Source: Elymus sibiricus
Lineage: Eukaryota > Streptophyta > Magnoliopsida > Poales > Poaceae
Reading direction: 5' to 3'
NCBI GenBank assembly: GCA_039707655.1
Contig: CM077665.1
Location: 137,473,148 to 137,537,147, forward strand
DNA length: 64,000 nucleotides
The translations under genes were made by a program, and so were the position numbers. Shown piece by piece: positions 21,194 to 32,800 of this stretch. The number at the start of each line of letters is the position of its first letter. Within the stretch, counting starts at the first letter, position 1. A model generated the notes under the pieces. The model worked only from the letters and a program-made list of their open reading frames with translations. It searched no databases and was not told the origin of the DNA.

Positions 21194-24100
21194 CTAGTTC
21201 TTCTTCTTGGGGACCCACATCAAGTTGATGGGAATCCTTGGTGTTGAAGCGGCACTTGTAGAAGTTGAGCTTGTATAAGCCTTGGGAACCCACTTGACCA
21301 AAGCTTGGGATTCATCTTCATATGAGTCAATCTCCTCTTGAAGCTTGTCCTTGCCCTTGAGCTTGTGATCTTGTGGTGGAAGGTCATCTTGAGCTTTTGT
21401 TCCCTTGGGAAGAGTATGTTCATACTTCTCCCTTTGAGGAACAAACTTGGGCTTGGGGTATGGACCTTCTTCCCATTCAACTCCATTTGCATTGAAGTAG
21501 CCAATGCCATGGTTCTTCCGGTATCCTCCGTGCTTGCGTACAATTTCCTCAAATTGCTTACATCCGGCAAGACTTTTGTAGATACCTTTCTCTATAATCC
21601 CTTTCAATAGATCATTTTCTTGCTCAAGTGTAACTTGGCTAAGAGAGTCGTTAGTGGGATCAATAGACTTATTAGAAGCAATATCATTGGATTTATCTTT
21701 TTTATTGTACTAGTTGAAGAACCTTTCTTGCCTTTGTTACTAGTTTGCTTAGCCTTAACTTGTGGAATGAATGTAGACAAGAGTAGTCGTTTGGCTAGAT
21801 AAGAAGAAGTCTTCTTTCGGAGATCGTCATTGATTGCTTTAAGAAACTCATTATCTTGCTCCAAGTTGAGCTTCTCGAAACGTAGCTTCTCATGAGTTCT
21901 TACAAGCTCTCTATGATCTTCTAAAGTAGATTCATGAGCTAACTTAAGAGTGGTTAATTCTTTAGTTAGTCTTTCTATTCCCTTCTTATCCTCATCACAC
22001 GACTTATCTTGACTAGCATGATCATTGTCTAGCTCATTGTGACTAATATCACTTGTTTTATCAAATAGCAAGTCATCATCTCCAAGTAGGTCATCCTCAT
22101 CACTATTGAAATCAAGATATTCGGGGTGTGATACCTTGGGGCCTTTAGCCATGAAGCAACTTCCACTCCCTTCATTTGGTGAATCAAATATGTCGTAGGA
22201 GTTGGAGGAAACGAGTGCAAGTCCGGCAACACCTTCATCTTGAATATAGTCGGAGTCGGAGTGATAGCTTCTCTCAGAGTGGTTGTCGGAATCGGAGCCG
22301 GAAACCCATTCACCAACATGAGCTTGATGTCTTCTTCTTGAGTAGCTCTTGGTGTACTTGTCCTTCTTCTCCGAATACCTACTTCTCCTTGAGGGTCTTC
22401 ATTCATAACGATCATCTCTACTCCTTCTCTCTCTTCGAGGTGACTCATCTCTTCTTTTGTGGGGGGCCGTGCACTCATTGGAGTAGTGTCCGGGCCTTCC
22501 ACAATTGTAACAATTCCGGTCACGACTAGATGAACGCCTTTCTTCATATCTTGAGTTGGAGTTCCTCTCTTTGCCTCTATGCTACTTCTTGAGCATGCGT
22601 TGGTTTTCCCTTGAAGAGGAAAGGGTGATGCAGCAAAGTAGATAAGTATTTCCCTCAGTTGTTGAGAACCAAGGTATCAATCCAGTAGGAGATACAAGCA
22701 AGTCCCTAATAGATGTACCTACACAAATAATCAAACACTTGCACCCAACGCTATAAAGGGGTTGTCAATCCCTTCACGGTTACTTGCAAGGATGAGATCT
22801 GATAGAGATAGATAGATAGGATTGCTAAAACGAAAAGTAAACTAAAAGTAAAAAGATTGCAGCTACGTATTTTTGGTATTTTTGGTTTATAGATCTGAAA
22901 GTATAATATGGAAAATAGACCTGGGGACCATAGGTTTCACTAGAGGCTTCTCTCATGAAGGAAAATAATATGGTGGGTGAACAAATTACTGTCGAGCAAT
23001 TGATAGAAAAGCGAATAATTATGAAGATATCCAAGGCAATGATTATGCATATAGACATCACGTCCGTGTCAAGTAGACCGAAACGATTCTGCATCTACTA
23101 CTATTACTCCACACATCGACCGACTCCTGCCTGCATCTAGAGTATTAAGTTCATGAAGAACAGAGTAACGCATTAGGTATGATGACATGATGTAGAGGGA
23201 TAAACTCAAGCAATATGATGAAAACCCCATCTTTTTATCCTCGATGGCAACAATACAATACGTGCCTCGCTACCCCTACTTTGTCACTGGGTGAGGACAC
23301 CGCAAGATTGAACCCAAAACTAAGCACTTCTCCCATTGCAAGAATTACCAATCTAGTTGGCCAAACCAAACCAATAACTCGAAGAGACTTGCAAAGATAT
23401 GAAATCATGCATATAAGAATTCAGAGAAGATTCAAATAATATTCATAGATAAGCTGATCATAAACCCACAATTCATCGGATCTCGACAAACACACCGCAA
23501 AAGAGTATTACATCGGATAGATCTCCATGAAGGTCATGAAGAACATGGTATTGAAGAACAAAGAGAGAGAAGAAGCCATCTAGCTACTTGCTATGGACCC
23601 GAAGGTCTGTGGTAAACTACTCACGCATCATCGGAGGGGCAATGGAGTTGATGTAGATGCCCTCCGTGATCGAATCCCCCTCTGACAGATTACCGGAAAA
23701 GGCTCCAAGATTGGATCTCACGGGAACAGAGGCTTCCGGTGGCGAAAAAGTATTTTCGTGGCTCTTTTTGGTATCCAGGGAATATTTGGGCATTTATAGG
23801 CCAAAGAATAGGGTTAGGAGGGCTGCCGTGGGGCCACAAGCCAGGGGGGCGCGCCCCGGTGGCTTGTCGCCACACGGCAGGTCTCCTACCTTCATCTCCA
23901 AGTCTGGCAGGTTTCTTCTGGTCCAAGAAAAATCATTCCGAAGATTTTATTCCGTTTGGACTCCGTTTAATATTCCTTATCTGCAATACTCAAAAACAAG
24001 GAAAAAACAGAAACTGGCACTAGGCTCTAGATTAATAGGTTAGTCCCAAAAATAATATAAAATAGCCTATTAATGCATATAAAACATCCAAAACAGATGC

Positions 24101-24932
24101 ATATAAAACATCCAAAACAGATAATATAATAGCATATAATATAGATACGTTGGAGACGTATCACTCTACTCTTGTAGAACTTGTTGAATTTCTTGACCAT
24201 GAGACTTATCTCTTCATTGGTAACAAGGTTGTCGCTTGAAGTAGCGGGAGCATCACTTGTGGCTTTGTAAGCACCGCTAGACTTGTTGTGAAGTTCTTCC
24301 TTGTGTTTGAGTGACATCTCATGAGCAATAATTCTACCAATTACTTCCGTAGGCTTGAGATCTTTATAGTTTGGCATCATTTGGATCAATGTGCACACGT
24401 TGTCATACTTTCCATCCAAAGCTCTAAGTATCTTCTTGATGTTGAATTTGTCGGTCATTTCTTCCCTTCCTAAGCCGACAATCTCATTGGTGATGAGAGC
24501 AAGCCTAGAGTACATCTCCGCGACTCCTTCACCATCCTTCATCTTGAACTTGTCAAGTTGACTTTGAAGCACATTCAACTTAGATTCTCTGAAGGAATCG
24601 GTACCTTAGTGCATATCAACCAAAGTATCCCAAATTTCCTTTGCATTCTCAAGACGACTGATTTTGTTGAATTCTTCGGGGCATAGGCAGTTGAAAAGAA
24701 TGTCACATGCTTGAGCATTGTATTGCAACATCTTCAATTCATCCGCGGTTGCTTCACGATCCGGTTCCTTTCCATCACCAAAGAATTCACCTTGCAAGCC
24801 AACATGAACAACCGCCCAAACGGCGGGGTTATGACCAAGAATATGCATTTTCATCTTATGCTTTCAACTAGCAAAATTTGTACCATCAAAGTACGGACCT
24901 CTAAGGTGGTAATTTCCCTCACTACACGCCAT
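21194..24932 (-). pseudogene. Copia gag, split by a solo LTR
   Basis: The start ATG at 24932 follows the PBS by 40 bp and begins MACSEGNYHLRGPYFDGTNF, the usual N-terminus (DUF4219-type) of plant Copia gag. The UBN2 region with ENAKEIWDTLVDMH follows. An in-frame TAA lies at 24608-24606, and the frame then continues to KKFNKFYKSR at about 24170. A 1584-bp LTR insertion intervenes. Gag resumes with a CCHC zinc knuckle (CYNCGRPGHYSNEC, about 22509-22470). A Ser/Arg-rich segment and a coiled coil (HEKLRFEKLNLEQDNEFL, about 21890-21840) follow, then a C-terminal basic tail ending MWVPKKKN at 21194. In active relatives this tail leads into protease; here it stops. Gag forms the virus-like particle and packages the RNA. 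Confidence 0.75.
22580..24163 (-). mobile_element. Solo LTR of a Gypsy element (Sabrina-like), TSD CTCTA
   Basis: The 1584-bp LTR runs in sense from TGATACGTCTCCAACGTATC-like sequence (minus, ending at 24163) to AAGAAGTAGCA (22580). It matches the LTRs of element C (46078-47622) over its full length in the opposite orientation. CTCTA flanks it at 22575-22579 and 24164-24168. There is no interior, so it was left by LTR-LTR recombination. It splits the Copia gag just before the zinc knuckle. Confidence 0.9.
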
Positions 24933-24971
24933 ACTCTCCTAGGTTGTGAAACCAATGCAATGGAGACCAAA

Positions 24972-24983
24972 GCTCTGATACCA
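24972..24983 (-). promoter_or_regulatory. Primer-binding site of the Copia element
   Basis: The sense sequence TGGTATCAGAGC starts three bases after the 5' LTR end (CCTACA). It is complementary to the 3' end of initiator tRNA-Met, the standard primer of plant Copia elements. Confidence 0.9.
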
Positions 24984-24985
24984 CT

Positions 24986-26493
24986 TGTAGGATCGAAAGT
25001 ATGTCTAGAGGGGGGGGGGGTATTAGACTACTTGACCAAATAAAAAATTCTACCTTTTCCCAATTTTAGTTGTGGGCAGATTTTAGCAATGATACCAAGT
25101 CAAGCACACCCTACACATGCATGTCTAAGAGTATAGCAGCGAAAGTAAAGACAAGCACATGTAATAGAGGTAAGGGTTAGAAGATCAAACACAATTGTAG
25201 AGACGAAGATTTTTCCCGTGGTTCCTATAGGTGGCGCTATCGTACATCCACGTTTATGGAGTCTTCAACCCACGGAGGGTAATGGTCGTGAGAGTTCATG
25301 GAGGGATCCACCCATAAGGGTCCACGAAGTAGCAACCTTGACTATTCCATATCGGCTTCCGTCCACGAAGGACTAGCCTCACTATGGGTAGATCTTCACG
25401 AAGTAGGCGATCTTCTTGCCCATACAAACTTCTTGGTTCATCTCCACAACACGAAGTAGGAGGCTCCCAAGAAACACCTAACCAATCTAGGAGGCGCCAC
25501 CCTCCAAAAGGTAATAGGCTTGATAGTGATGATGAACTCCTTGCTCTTGTGCTTCAAGATGATAGACTCCTCAACACTCAATCACTCTCTCACAGATTTG
25601 GCTTGGTAGAAGAGATTGATTTGGTGGAAAGCAACTTGGGGAGGCTAGAAATAAAGATCCATATGGTTGGAGTGGATGATCTTGATCTCAACACAAGGGT
25701 AGGTGGTTCTCTCTCAGAAATTTGGATATAGGAAATGGGGAACTGTTCTGAGTGCTTCTCTTGCGAGTGGGATGTGGTGGAGGGGTATATATAGGCATCT
25801 CCTAAAATCCAACCGTTACAACATTATTGACCATCTCGGTGAAGCCAAAGCAAAACTCGGTTGTACCGATCTGTTCAAAATATGGCAACTTTCGGAATCT
25901 CGGTGAGACCGATATAGGAATCTCGGTGGTACCGAAACGAGTGGCCGAGGGCAGTTCCCAAAACTCGGTGAGACTGAAGCATAAACTCGGAATTTCCGAT
26001 TCTATGAAATCAGTCACCCAAACCGTGGTCACCAAAACTCGGTTGCACCAATGCAGTCTCTGTTGTACCGAAATTCTAGGATTTGGCTAGGGTTTTGTCT
26101 TGGGTAGAAAATCGGTAGGGCCGGATGAAAACTTGGTGGCACCGATTTTGTGGATTAAGATTTTGACAGAGTATTTTTGTGGGAGAGCTTGTGGGTGTTT
26201 TTGGTGGCGAGCACTTGTGCACTTGGAGCAATTTGTTCACCAACAATACCTTACCCCCTTTTAATAGTATTGGCTTTCCTATGGACTCAAAGTGATTTCT
26301 CACAAAGTAAAAAGAGAGTCTTCTAGCTTGAAGCTTTGCCAATCCATTCCTTGCATATTAGGGTATCTACTCACAATTTATAGCCATTCCATCATTGGAC
26401 TTTTCCTGAAATATACTTAGTGGAAACATGAGTCCAATGACATATATGTTGTTATTAATTACCAAAACCACCAAGGGAGGAAATGTACTTTCA
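24986..26493 (-). repeat. 5' LTR of the Copia element
   Basis: This 1508-bp LTR is colinear with 14936-16417. A TATA box lies at about 25783-25795 in sense orientation. CGGT-N3-ACCG motifs lie upstream of it (intact at about 25858, 25904 and 25924, others with one substitution). The GTAGT flank on the right pairs with GTCGT left of the 3' LTR. A run of 12 G (25010-25021) replaces the 5-G run of the other LTR. Confidence 0.85.
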
Positions 26494-26920
26494 GTAGTTT
26501 TCATTCCTCACTTCCTCCGGGGCTTAGGCTTCCCCCTCCACCCCTTCGTGAGGGGTCTTATGTTCTACTACAGGTTGGATTTTCATGATCTTCCCCCAAA
26601 TTCCTTTATGCATATTTCCTCCTTCATTACTTTTTGCGAAGCCTTTCTTCGGGTTCAACCCCACTTTGCCTATGGTTGAAGATATTCAACATCAAGCCGA
26701 AAGTTATTAGCGGCGAGCAGGCTGACTGCGGGGGAGTGATGATTAGCAAGCTCCCCTTGGTTCAATGGCCAGACGGTTCTTTTATAGACACCGTCAAAGT
26801 GTGGCAACATGAGTGGTTTTACATCACCGAACCACGCGAAGAAGGATGGGAGGCACCTCCAAGATTTAGATCTAGCCCTCCCACCAGACTAGTATCATGG
26901 ATAAAGAAGGGGCTAAATTG
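26494..26920 (+). pseudogene. Continuation of the antisense Gypsy transposon-domain ORF
   Basis: The frame resumes with VVFIPHFLRGLGFPLHPFVR and continues through FMHISSFITFCEAFLRVQPH and EWFYITEPREEGWEAPPRF to KKGLNWG. There it runs into a truncated Gypsy LTR at about 26920. This is the conserved core of the plant 'putative gypsy type transposon' domain, whose function is unknown. The first part is at 14834. About twenty residues usually found between SADVV and VVF are missing at the Copia insertion point. Confidence 0.75.
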
Positions 26921-27511
26921 GGGAGTGCTATTGAACATGTTGATGAAGATTGGCCTCCCAAAGATGAGAGGGGTGTTGGTGATGACGATGGCTTCGATTT
27001 CCCCGTCCGGGAGGGAAGTTCCCCCGGCACAATCGCTCCGCCGGAGGGCAAAAGTGCTCCTGCCCAAGTTCCGCCTCGAGACGGTGGTGCTCTGTCCCGA
27101 AAGTCCTCTCCTTATTTTCTCTAGGTCAAAAGAGCCTATATACGAGAAGATGGGCACCGGAGGTGGGCCGAGGAGGGCACAACCCACCAGGGCGCGCTTG
27201 GGGGGGGGCCTGGCGCCCCCTGGTGTCTTGTGCCCACCAGGGTGGCCCCCTCCGGTAGTTCTTTGCTCCATTATTTTTTATTAATTCCAAAACTATTCTC
27301 CATAAAGTTTCAGCTTCATTGGAGATGTGCAGAATAGGTATCTCTGATGTGCTTTTTCAGGTCCAGAATTCCAGCTGCCGGTATTCTCCCTCTTTGTATA
27401 AACCTTGCATATTATGAGAGAAAAGGCATTAGAATCACTCCCTAAAGCATTATTATTCAACAAAACATAATAAATAATAGTAGGAAATCATGATGCAAAA
27501 TGGACATATCA
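26921..27511 (-). repeat. Truncated 3' LTR of Athila-type copy 1
   Basis: The plus strand from about 26921 (GTGCTATTGAACATGTTGAT) to 27511 (GGACATATCA) matches 35606-36192 of the full LTR closely. The remaining 925 bp of the LTR are missing, and the break joins directly to the transposon-domain ORF. The start TGATATGTCC has one change from the intact TGATACGTCC. A TATA box (TATATAGGC in sense) is near 27130. Confidence 0.8.
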
Positions 27512-29142
27512 ACACCCCCAAGCTTAGACCTCGCTTGTCCTCAAGCGAAAAGCCGATATTGAAAAGCATGTCCACATGGTTTGAGAGAGAGGTGTCGATA
27601 AAAACAAAATACGGGGATAGTAGCATCATGCTTATTATCATAACATCAATAAACTCTAGCATAAAACTTATTCATATACTTTCATCATATAGCTTCTCAT
27701 GCACAAGTAACAATTCATCACAACATATAAGTATAAAGCATAAACTTTATTGAAAACCAACAAACTATGTTCTCAGTCAACTTTGCAACTACAATTCATC
27801 ATATTTTCAGGAAGGGTCTCATTTCGGAGCCTTTTGGCAAGTCCACATACTCAACCATCATTTAGTCTTCTATGATTGCTAACACTCACAGCATACCCAT
27901 GAGCAAAAAGTTTCAACCGGACACATAGAAAGATAGGGGCTTATAGTTTCGCCTCCCAACGTATTCACCTCAAGGGTGATGTCAACAATAATAACTCATG
28001 CCCACTCACATCCAACTGGATATATGTGCCTAGATATTTCCTCACCACATGATGCTTGCAAAAGAAAAAATAAAAAGGAATAGGGAAGATTACTTGACTC
28101 TTGTATAAAAATAAATACATGAAAGTAAAAGATAGTCCCTTCGCAGAGGGAAGCAGAGGTTGTCATGCGCTTTTTGGTTTGTATGACCAATCCCTTAGTG
28201 TAAAAGAACGTCACGCTATATTGCCCCCTATGATAGCAACCTTTATTATGCAGTCCGTCGCATTTATTAATTTGCCATCATAAGTTCGTATAGCGCTCAA
28301 TTTTATCTTACACTAATTGATCAAAAAACTTTTAGAAGCAATTTTTATTGCCTTATTGCACCGATGACAACTTACTTGAAGGATCTTACTCGATCCGTAG
28401 GTAGGTATGGTGGACTCTCAAAGAATGAATTTGGGTTTGGGTTTTTGGATGCACAAGTAGTATCTCTACTTAGTGCGGAATTTTTGGCTAGCAAAGATAT
28501 TGAGAAACACCACATGTTGAAGGATCTATGACAATATAACTTCTATGTGGATATGAACAAACATAAATCATTACGTTGTCTTCCTTGTCCAACGTCAACC
28601 ATTTTGACCTATAATATTTAATGGGGGCTCAAAATCATAAAAGATGTCCAAGATAGTGTATTTGCATGTGAATCTTCTCTTCCCTTATTAATTCTTTCAT
28701 GAATTGCATCATTGACCAATGCTATATTTGTCAATCTCCAATAAATTTTACTACTTATACTTTTCCTTATGTGATGTCATTACTCACCATAAGATTAGAA
28801 TATGATTATTTTCATTTATTTCTCTTCCCTTTTATTTTGATTACAACAAGAAAGTAGATAAGCAAAACTCGAACTAAACTTTAATATATAACTCTCACTC
28901 GATTACATCGATAGATAGATCACGAAACTAACACATGAAAATAGATCATGCTAAACTTTTATTCAACTAAATCATTAGGAAACTAAAGATCGAACTAGAA
29001 TAGGTAAAGGTGAATAAAAGTGATGGTGATACGATACCGGGGCACCTCCCCCAAGCTTGGCTCAAGCCAAGGGGAGTGCCCATACCCGTGTGCTTAAGTC
29101 TCCTTTGGTGGTGGTGATGAAGTGAGTGGTGATGAAGAAGTG
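27512..29142 (-). other. Non-coding 3' region of Athila-type copy 1
   Basis: No ORF is credible here. In sense order there is a strong hairpin (29078-29041) containing AAGCTTGGGGGAGG, then AT-rich sequence, then GAGGACAAGCGAGG and the PPT (TAAGCTTGGGGGTGT) against the LTR at 27512. The same region is duplicated with few changes in copy 2 (36193-37372 plus 59532-59908), apart from small indels such as a 25-bp one near 28391. Confidence 0.6.
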
Positions 29143-29496
29143 TCACACTTTAGACTCAATAGGTACTCGAATTTGCGGATGACTCTCCGAATTTGTCATG
29201 ATGTGCTCCTTTAGCAAAATATTTTCACGAATGAGAAATTTATTCGGAACACGAACCACTTCGAAAGCCCAAAAAGCTTCGATTTCAATAGGGGTGAGAT
29301 GACTGTAATAAGGTTGAAGGATATCTTCTTCTTCTCCCTCCTTTGCTGGCATGGATTGCCATCCTTCTAGGGGCTGATCCTCCATAGACTCCTTGCCCTT
29401 GTCTTCCTCATTAGCTTTTTTTGGCTCCTCCCTCTTCAGCTCCATCTTCATTAGCCAAGCATCTTCTTCTATGTTATTAGAAGAGGGAGAAGACAT
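29143..29496 (-). pseudogene. Small ORF after pol in Athila-type copy 1
   Basis: The ORF starts MSSPSSNNIEEDAWLMKMEL and is Glu/Lys-rich. It has YYSHLTPIEIEAFWAFEVV and then NKFLIRENILL, probably a short coiled coil. It lies between integrase and the 3' LTR on the sense strand, where Athila elements may carry an extra ORF, but it shows no envelope features. Compared with copy 2 (59909-60310) the C-terminus is changed by a frameshift after EEHI/KEHI and ends early, so this copy is probably broken. Function unknown. Confidence 0.5.
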
Positions 29497-29841
29497 GGTG
29501 CCTAGCTTGACTGATCTGATAGGAAAACAACACGAAACAAGAACAGAGGATTTTTCTGCGATGCGGTCGTCAAAACAGTCGGGGGTATATATAGAGAATT
29601 TTTATTTTTGGGAAACAAGCATATGGAAGGAAAACAGAGTCGGGAAGGTGTCCGAGGTGGGCACAACCCACCAGGGCGCGCCTAGCAGGGCTGGCGCGCC
29701 CTGGTGTATCGTGCTCAACTCGATCGCCTTCCGGTTTATTTCTTAATTTCCAAAATTTTCTAATATTCCAAAACTGACAAAAATTATTTTTGCGGATTTT
29801 TCGGAGTCCGTTTACTTACCGTATCACGTACCTCCTATTTT

Positions 29842-32800
29842 TCAGAATTCTGGAGTGTTCCGGAAGGTTTCTTTTATGTGTTCCTTCGGTGTCATGGTTT
29901 GGATAACATTGCTTTCAACGTTAACAGGCGTACCTAAGATATAGTCCTTAATTCTTTGTCCATTGACCACCTTCAGGTTAGTACCTTCGGCATTATTAAT
30001 CTTGATAGCTCCAGAACGAGAAACCTCTTCGATAATATATGGTCCTTCCCATTTGGAGAGAAGCTTACCTGGAAAAAATCTTAAACGAGAGTTGAGCAAA
30101 AGAACATAGTCTCCTATTTTGAATTCCCGCTTTTGGATTCTTTTGTCATGCCATCTTTTTTACTTTTTCTTTGAATAGTTTGGCATTTTCATAAGCTTGG
30201 GTTCTCCATTCATCTAGTGAGCTAATATCAAATAGCCTCTTCTCACCGGCAAGTTTGAAATCATATTTGAGTTCTTTAATTGCCCAAAATGCTTTATGTT
30301 CTAACTCTAGAGGCAAATGACAAGCTTTTCCATATACCATTTTGTATGGAGACCTACCCATAGGATTTTTATAAGCTGTTCTATAGGCCCAAAATGCATC
30401 ATCTAGTTTATTAGACTAATTCTTTCGAGACCTATTGACAGTTTTTTGTAATATCAATTTTATTTCCCTATTGCTAAGTTCAACTTGACCACTAGATTGA
30501 GGATGATAGGGTGATGCAATTCTATGGTTAACATCATATTTAGCAAGCATCTTACGGAAAGCACCATGAATAAAGTGTCAACCACCATCAGTCATTAAAC
30601 ATCTAGGGACTCCAAACCTCGGGAAGATAACTTCTTTAAGCATTTTAATAGAGGTGTTGTGATCAACACTACTAGTTGGAATAGCTTCTACCCACTTAGT
30701 GACATAATCAGCGGCAACCATAATATGAGTGTACCCGTTAGAGGAAGGAAAAGGTCCCATATAATCAAAACCCCAAACGTCAAATGGTTCGACAACAAGT
30801 GAATAATTCATAGGCATTTCCTGACGCTTATCGATATTACCAATTCTTTGACATTCATCACAAGACAAGACAAACTTACGGGCATCCTTGAAGAGAGTAG
30901 GACAATAAAAACCAGATTGCAATACCTTGTGAGTAGTTCTATCTCCCGCATAATGTCCTCCATAAGCCTCGGAATGACATTTCCGTAGGATTTGTTCCTG
31001 TTCATGCTGAGGTACACAACGTCTAATAATACCATCTACTCCTTCTTTATAAAGATGTGGGTCATCCCAAAAGTAATGTCTCAAATCATAGAAGAATTTT
31101 TTCTTTTGTTGGTATGTGAAGCTAGGTGGTATATATTTAGCGACAATGTAATTAGCATAATCAGCATACCAAGGGGTGTTTTAAGAAACACTTATTGCAG
31201 CTAACTGTTCATCAGGGAAACTATCATCAATAGGTAGTGGGTCATCAAGAATATTTTCTAACCTAGACAAGTTTTGGCTACGGGGTTCTCAGCTCCCTTC
31301 CTATCAACGATATGTAAGTCAAATTCTTGAAGTAAGAGAACCCACCTAATGATTCTAGGTTTAGCATCTTTCTTTTACACGAGATATTTTATAGCAGCAC
31401 GATCGGTGTGAACAATAACTTTGGAGTCAATAATATAAGATCTAAATTTATCACAAGCAAACACAACTGCCAAAAATTCTTTTTCAGTAGTAGCATAATT
31501 TCGTTGGGCACTGTCTAGAGTTTTGCTAGCATAATGGATAACATTCAATTTCTTATCAACTCTTTGTCCTAGAACAGCACGAACAACATAATCACTAGCA
31601 TCACACATAATTTCAAAAGGCAAGTTCCAATCAGGTGGTTGAACGATAGGTGCAGAGGTTAAGGCTTTCTTGAGTGTTTCAAAGGCTTCCACACAATCAT
31701 CATCAAAAACAAAAGGAATATCCTTTTGCAAAAGATTAGTAAGAGGCCTAGAAATTTTAGAGAAGTCTTTAATGAACCTCCTATAGAAACCAGCATGACC
31801 AAGGAAACTTCGAATACCTTTAATATCTTTAGGACATGGCATTTTCTCAATTGAATCAACTTTAGGTTTATCCACCTCAATACCTCGTTCAGATATTTTA
31901 TGCCCCAAGACAATACCTTCATTAACCATAAAGTGTCACTTCTCCCAATTCAAGACAAGATTAGTTTGTTCACATCTCTGCAAAACTCGATCAAGCTTGC
32001 TTAAACAATCATCAAAAGAAGTCCCGTAAACGGAAAAATCATCCATGAAAACCTCCACAATCTTTTCACAAAAATCAGAGAATATAGCAGTCATACATCT
32101 TTGAAAGGTAGCTGGTGCATTGCATAAACCAAAAGGCATACGTCTATAAGCATAGGTTCCAAAAGGGCAAGTAAAGGTGGTTTTCTCTTGATCAGATTGT
32201 GACACAGGTATTTGAGAGAAACCAGAATATCCATCCAGGAAACAAAAGTGTGTGTGCTGAGATAATCTTTCTAGCATTTGATCAATGAAAGGCAGAGGGT
32301 AATGATCTTTTCTATTAGCTTTATTTAATTTTCTAAAATCGATTACCATTCTATAGCCAGTGACAATTCTTTGTGGAATGAGTTCATTCTTATCATTAGG
32401 AACAACGGTAATACCTCCTTTCTTAGGGACACAATGAACAAGACTTACCCACCTACTATCAGTAATGGGATAGATTATACCTGCTTCCAGAAGCTTTAAT
32501 ATTTCAGTTCTTACCACTTCTTTCATCTTAGGATTTAATCGCCGTTGGTGATCAACAACGGGTTTAGCATCAGGTTCCATATTGATCTTGTGCTGACATA
32601 GAGTGGGACTAATGCCCTTAAGATCATCAAGAGTATATCCAATAGCAGCCCGGTACTTCCTTAGAACTTTTAATAATCTTTCTTCTTCATGTTCTGAAAG
32701 GTTAGCACTAATAATAACAAGATATAGGTTTTTCTCATCAAGATAAGCATACTTCAAACTGTCAGGCAATTGCTTTAATTCAAACACAGGACCACCTTTA

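Larger units (their letters stand above)
14936..26493 (-). mobile_element. SIRE/Maximus-lineage Copia element lacking pol
   Basis: Both LTRs (14936-16417 and 24986-26493) begin TGTAGGATCGAAAG on the plus strand and end in CTTTCA, so in sense they run TGAAAG..CCTACA. The PBS (TGGTATCAGAGC, minus, 24983-24972) and PPT (AAAAAGGGGGAGAT, minus, next to 16417) fix the orientation as minus. The flanks are GTCGT and GTAGT, a TSD with one mismatch. The interior holds gag (24932-21194) and, after a 1.6-kb non-coding gap, an env-like ORF (19560-16923). No protease, integrase or RT/RNase H motif is present. Removing the solo LTR inside gag gives about 9.97 kb. The env-like ORF and the gag coiled coil fit the SIRE lineage. 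The family (Inga-like) is from memory. Confidence 0.85.
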
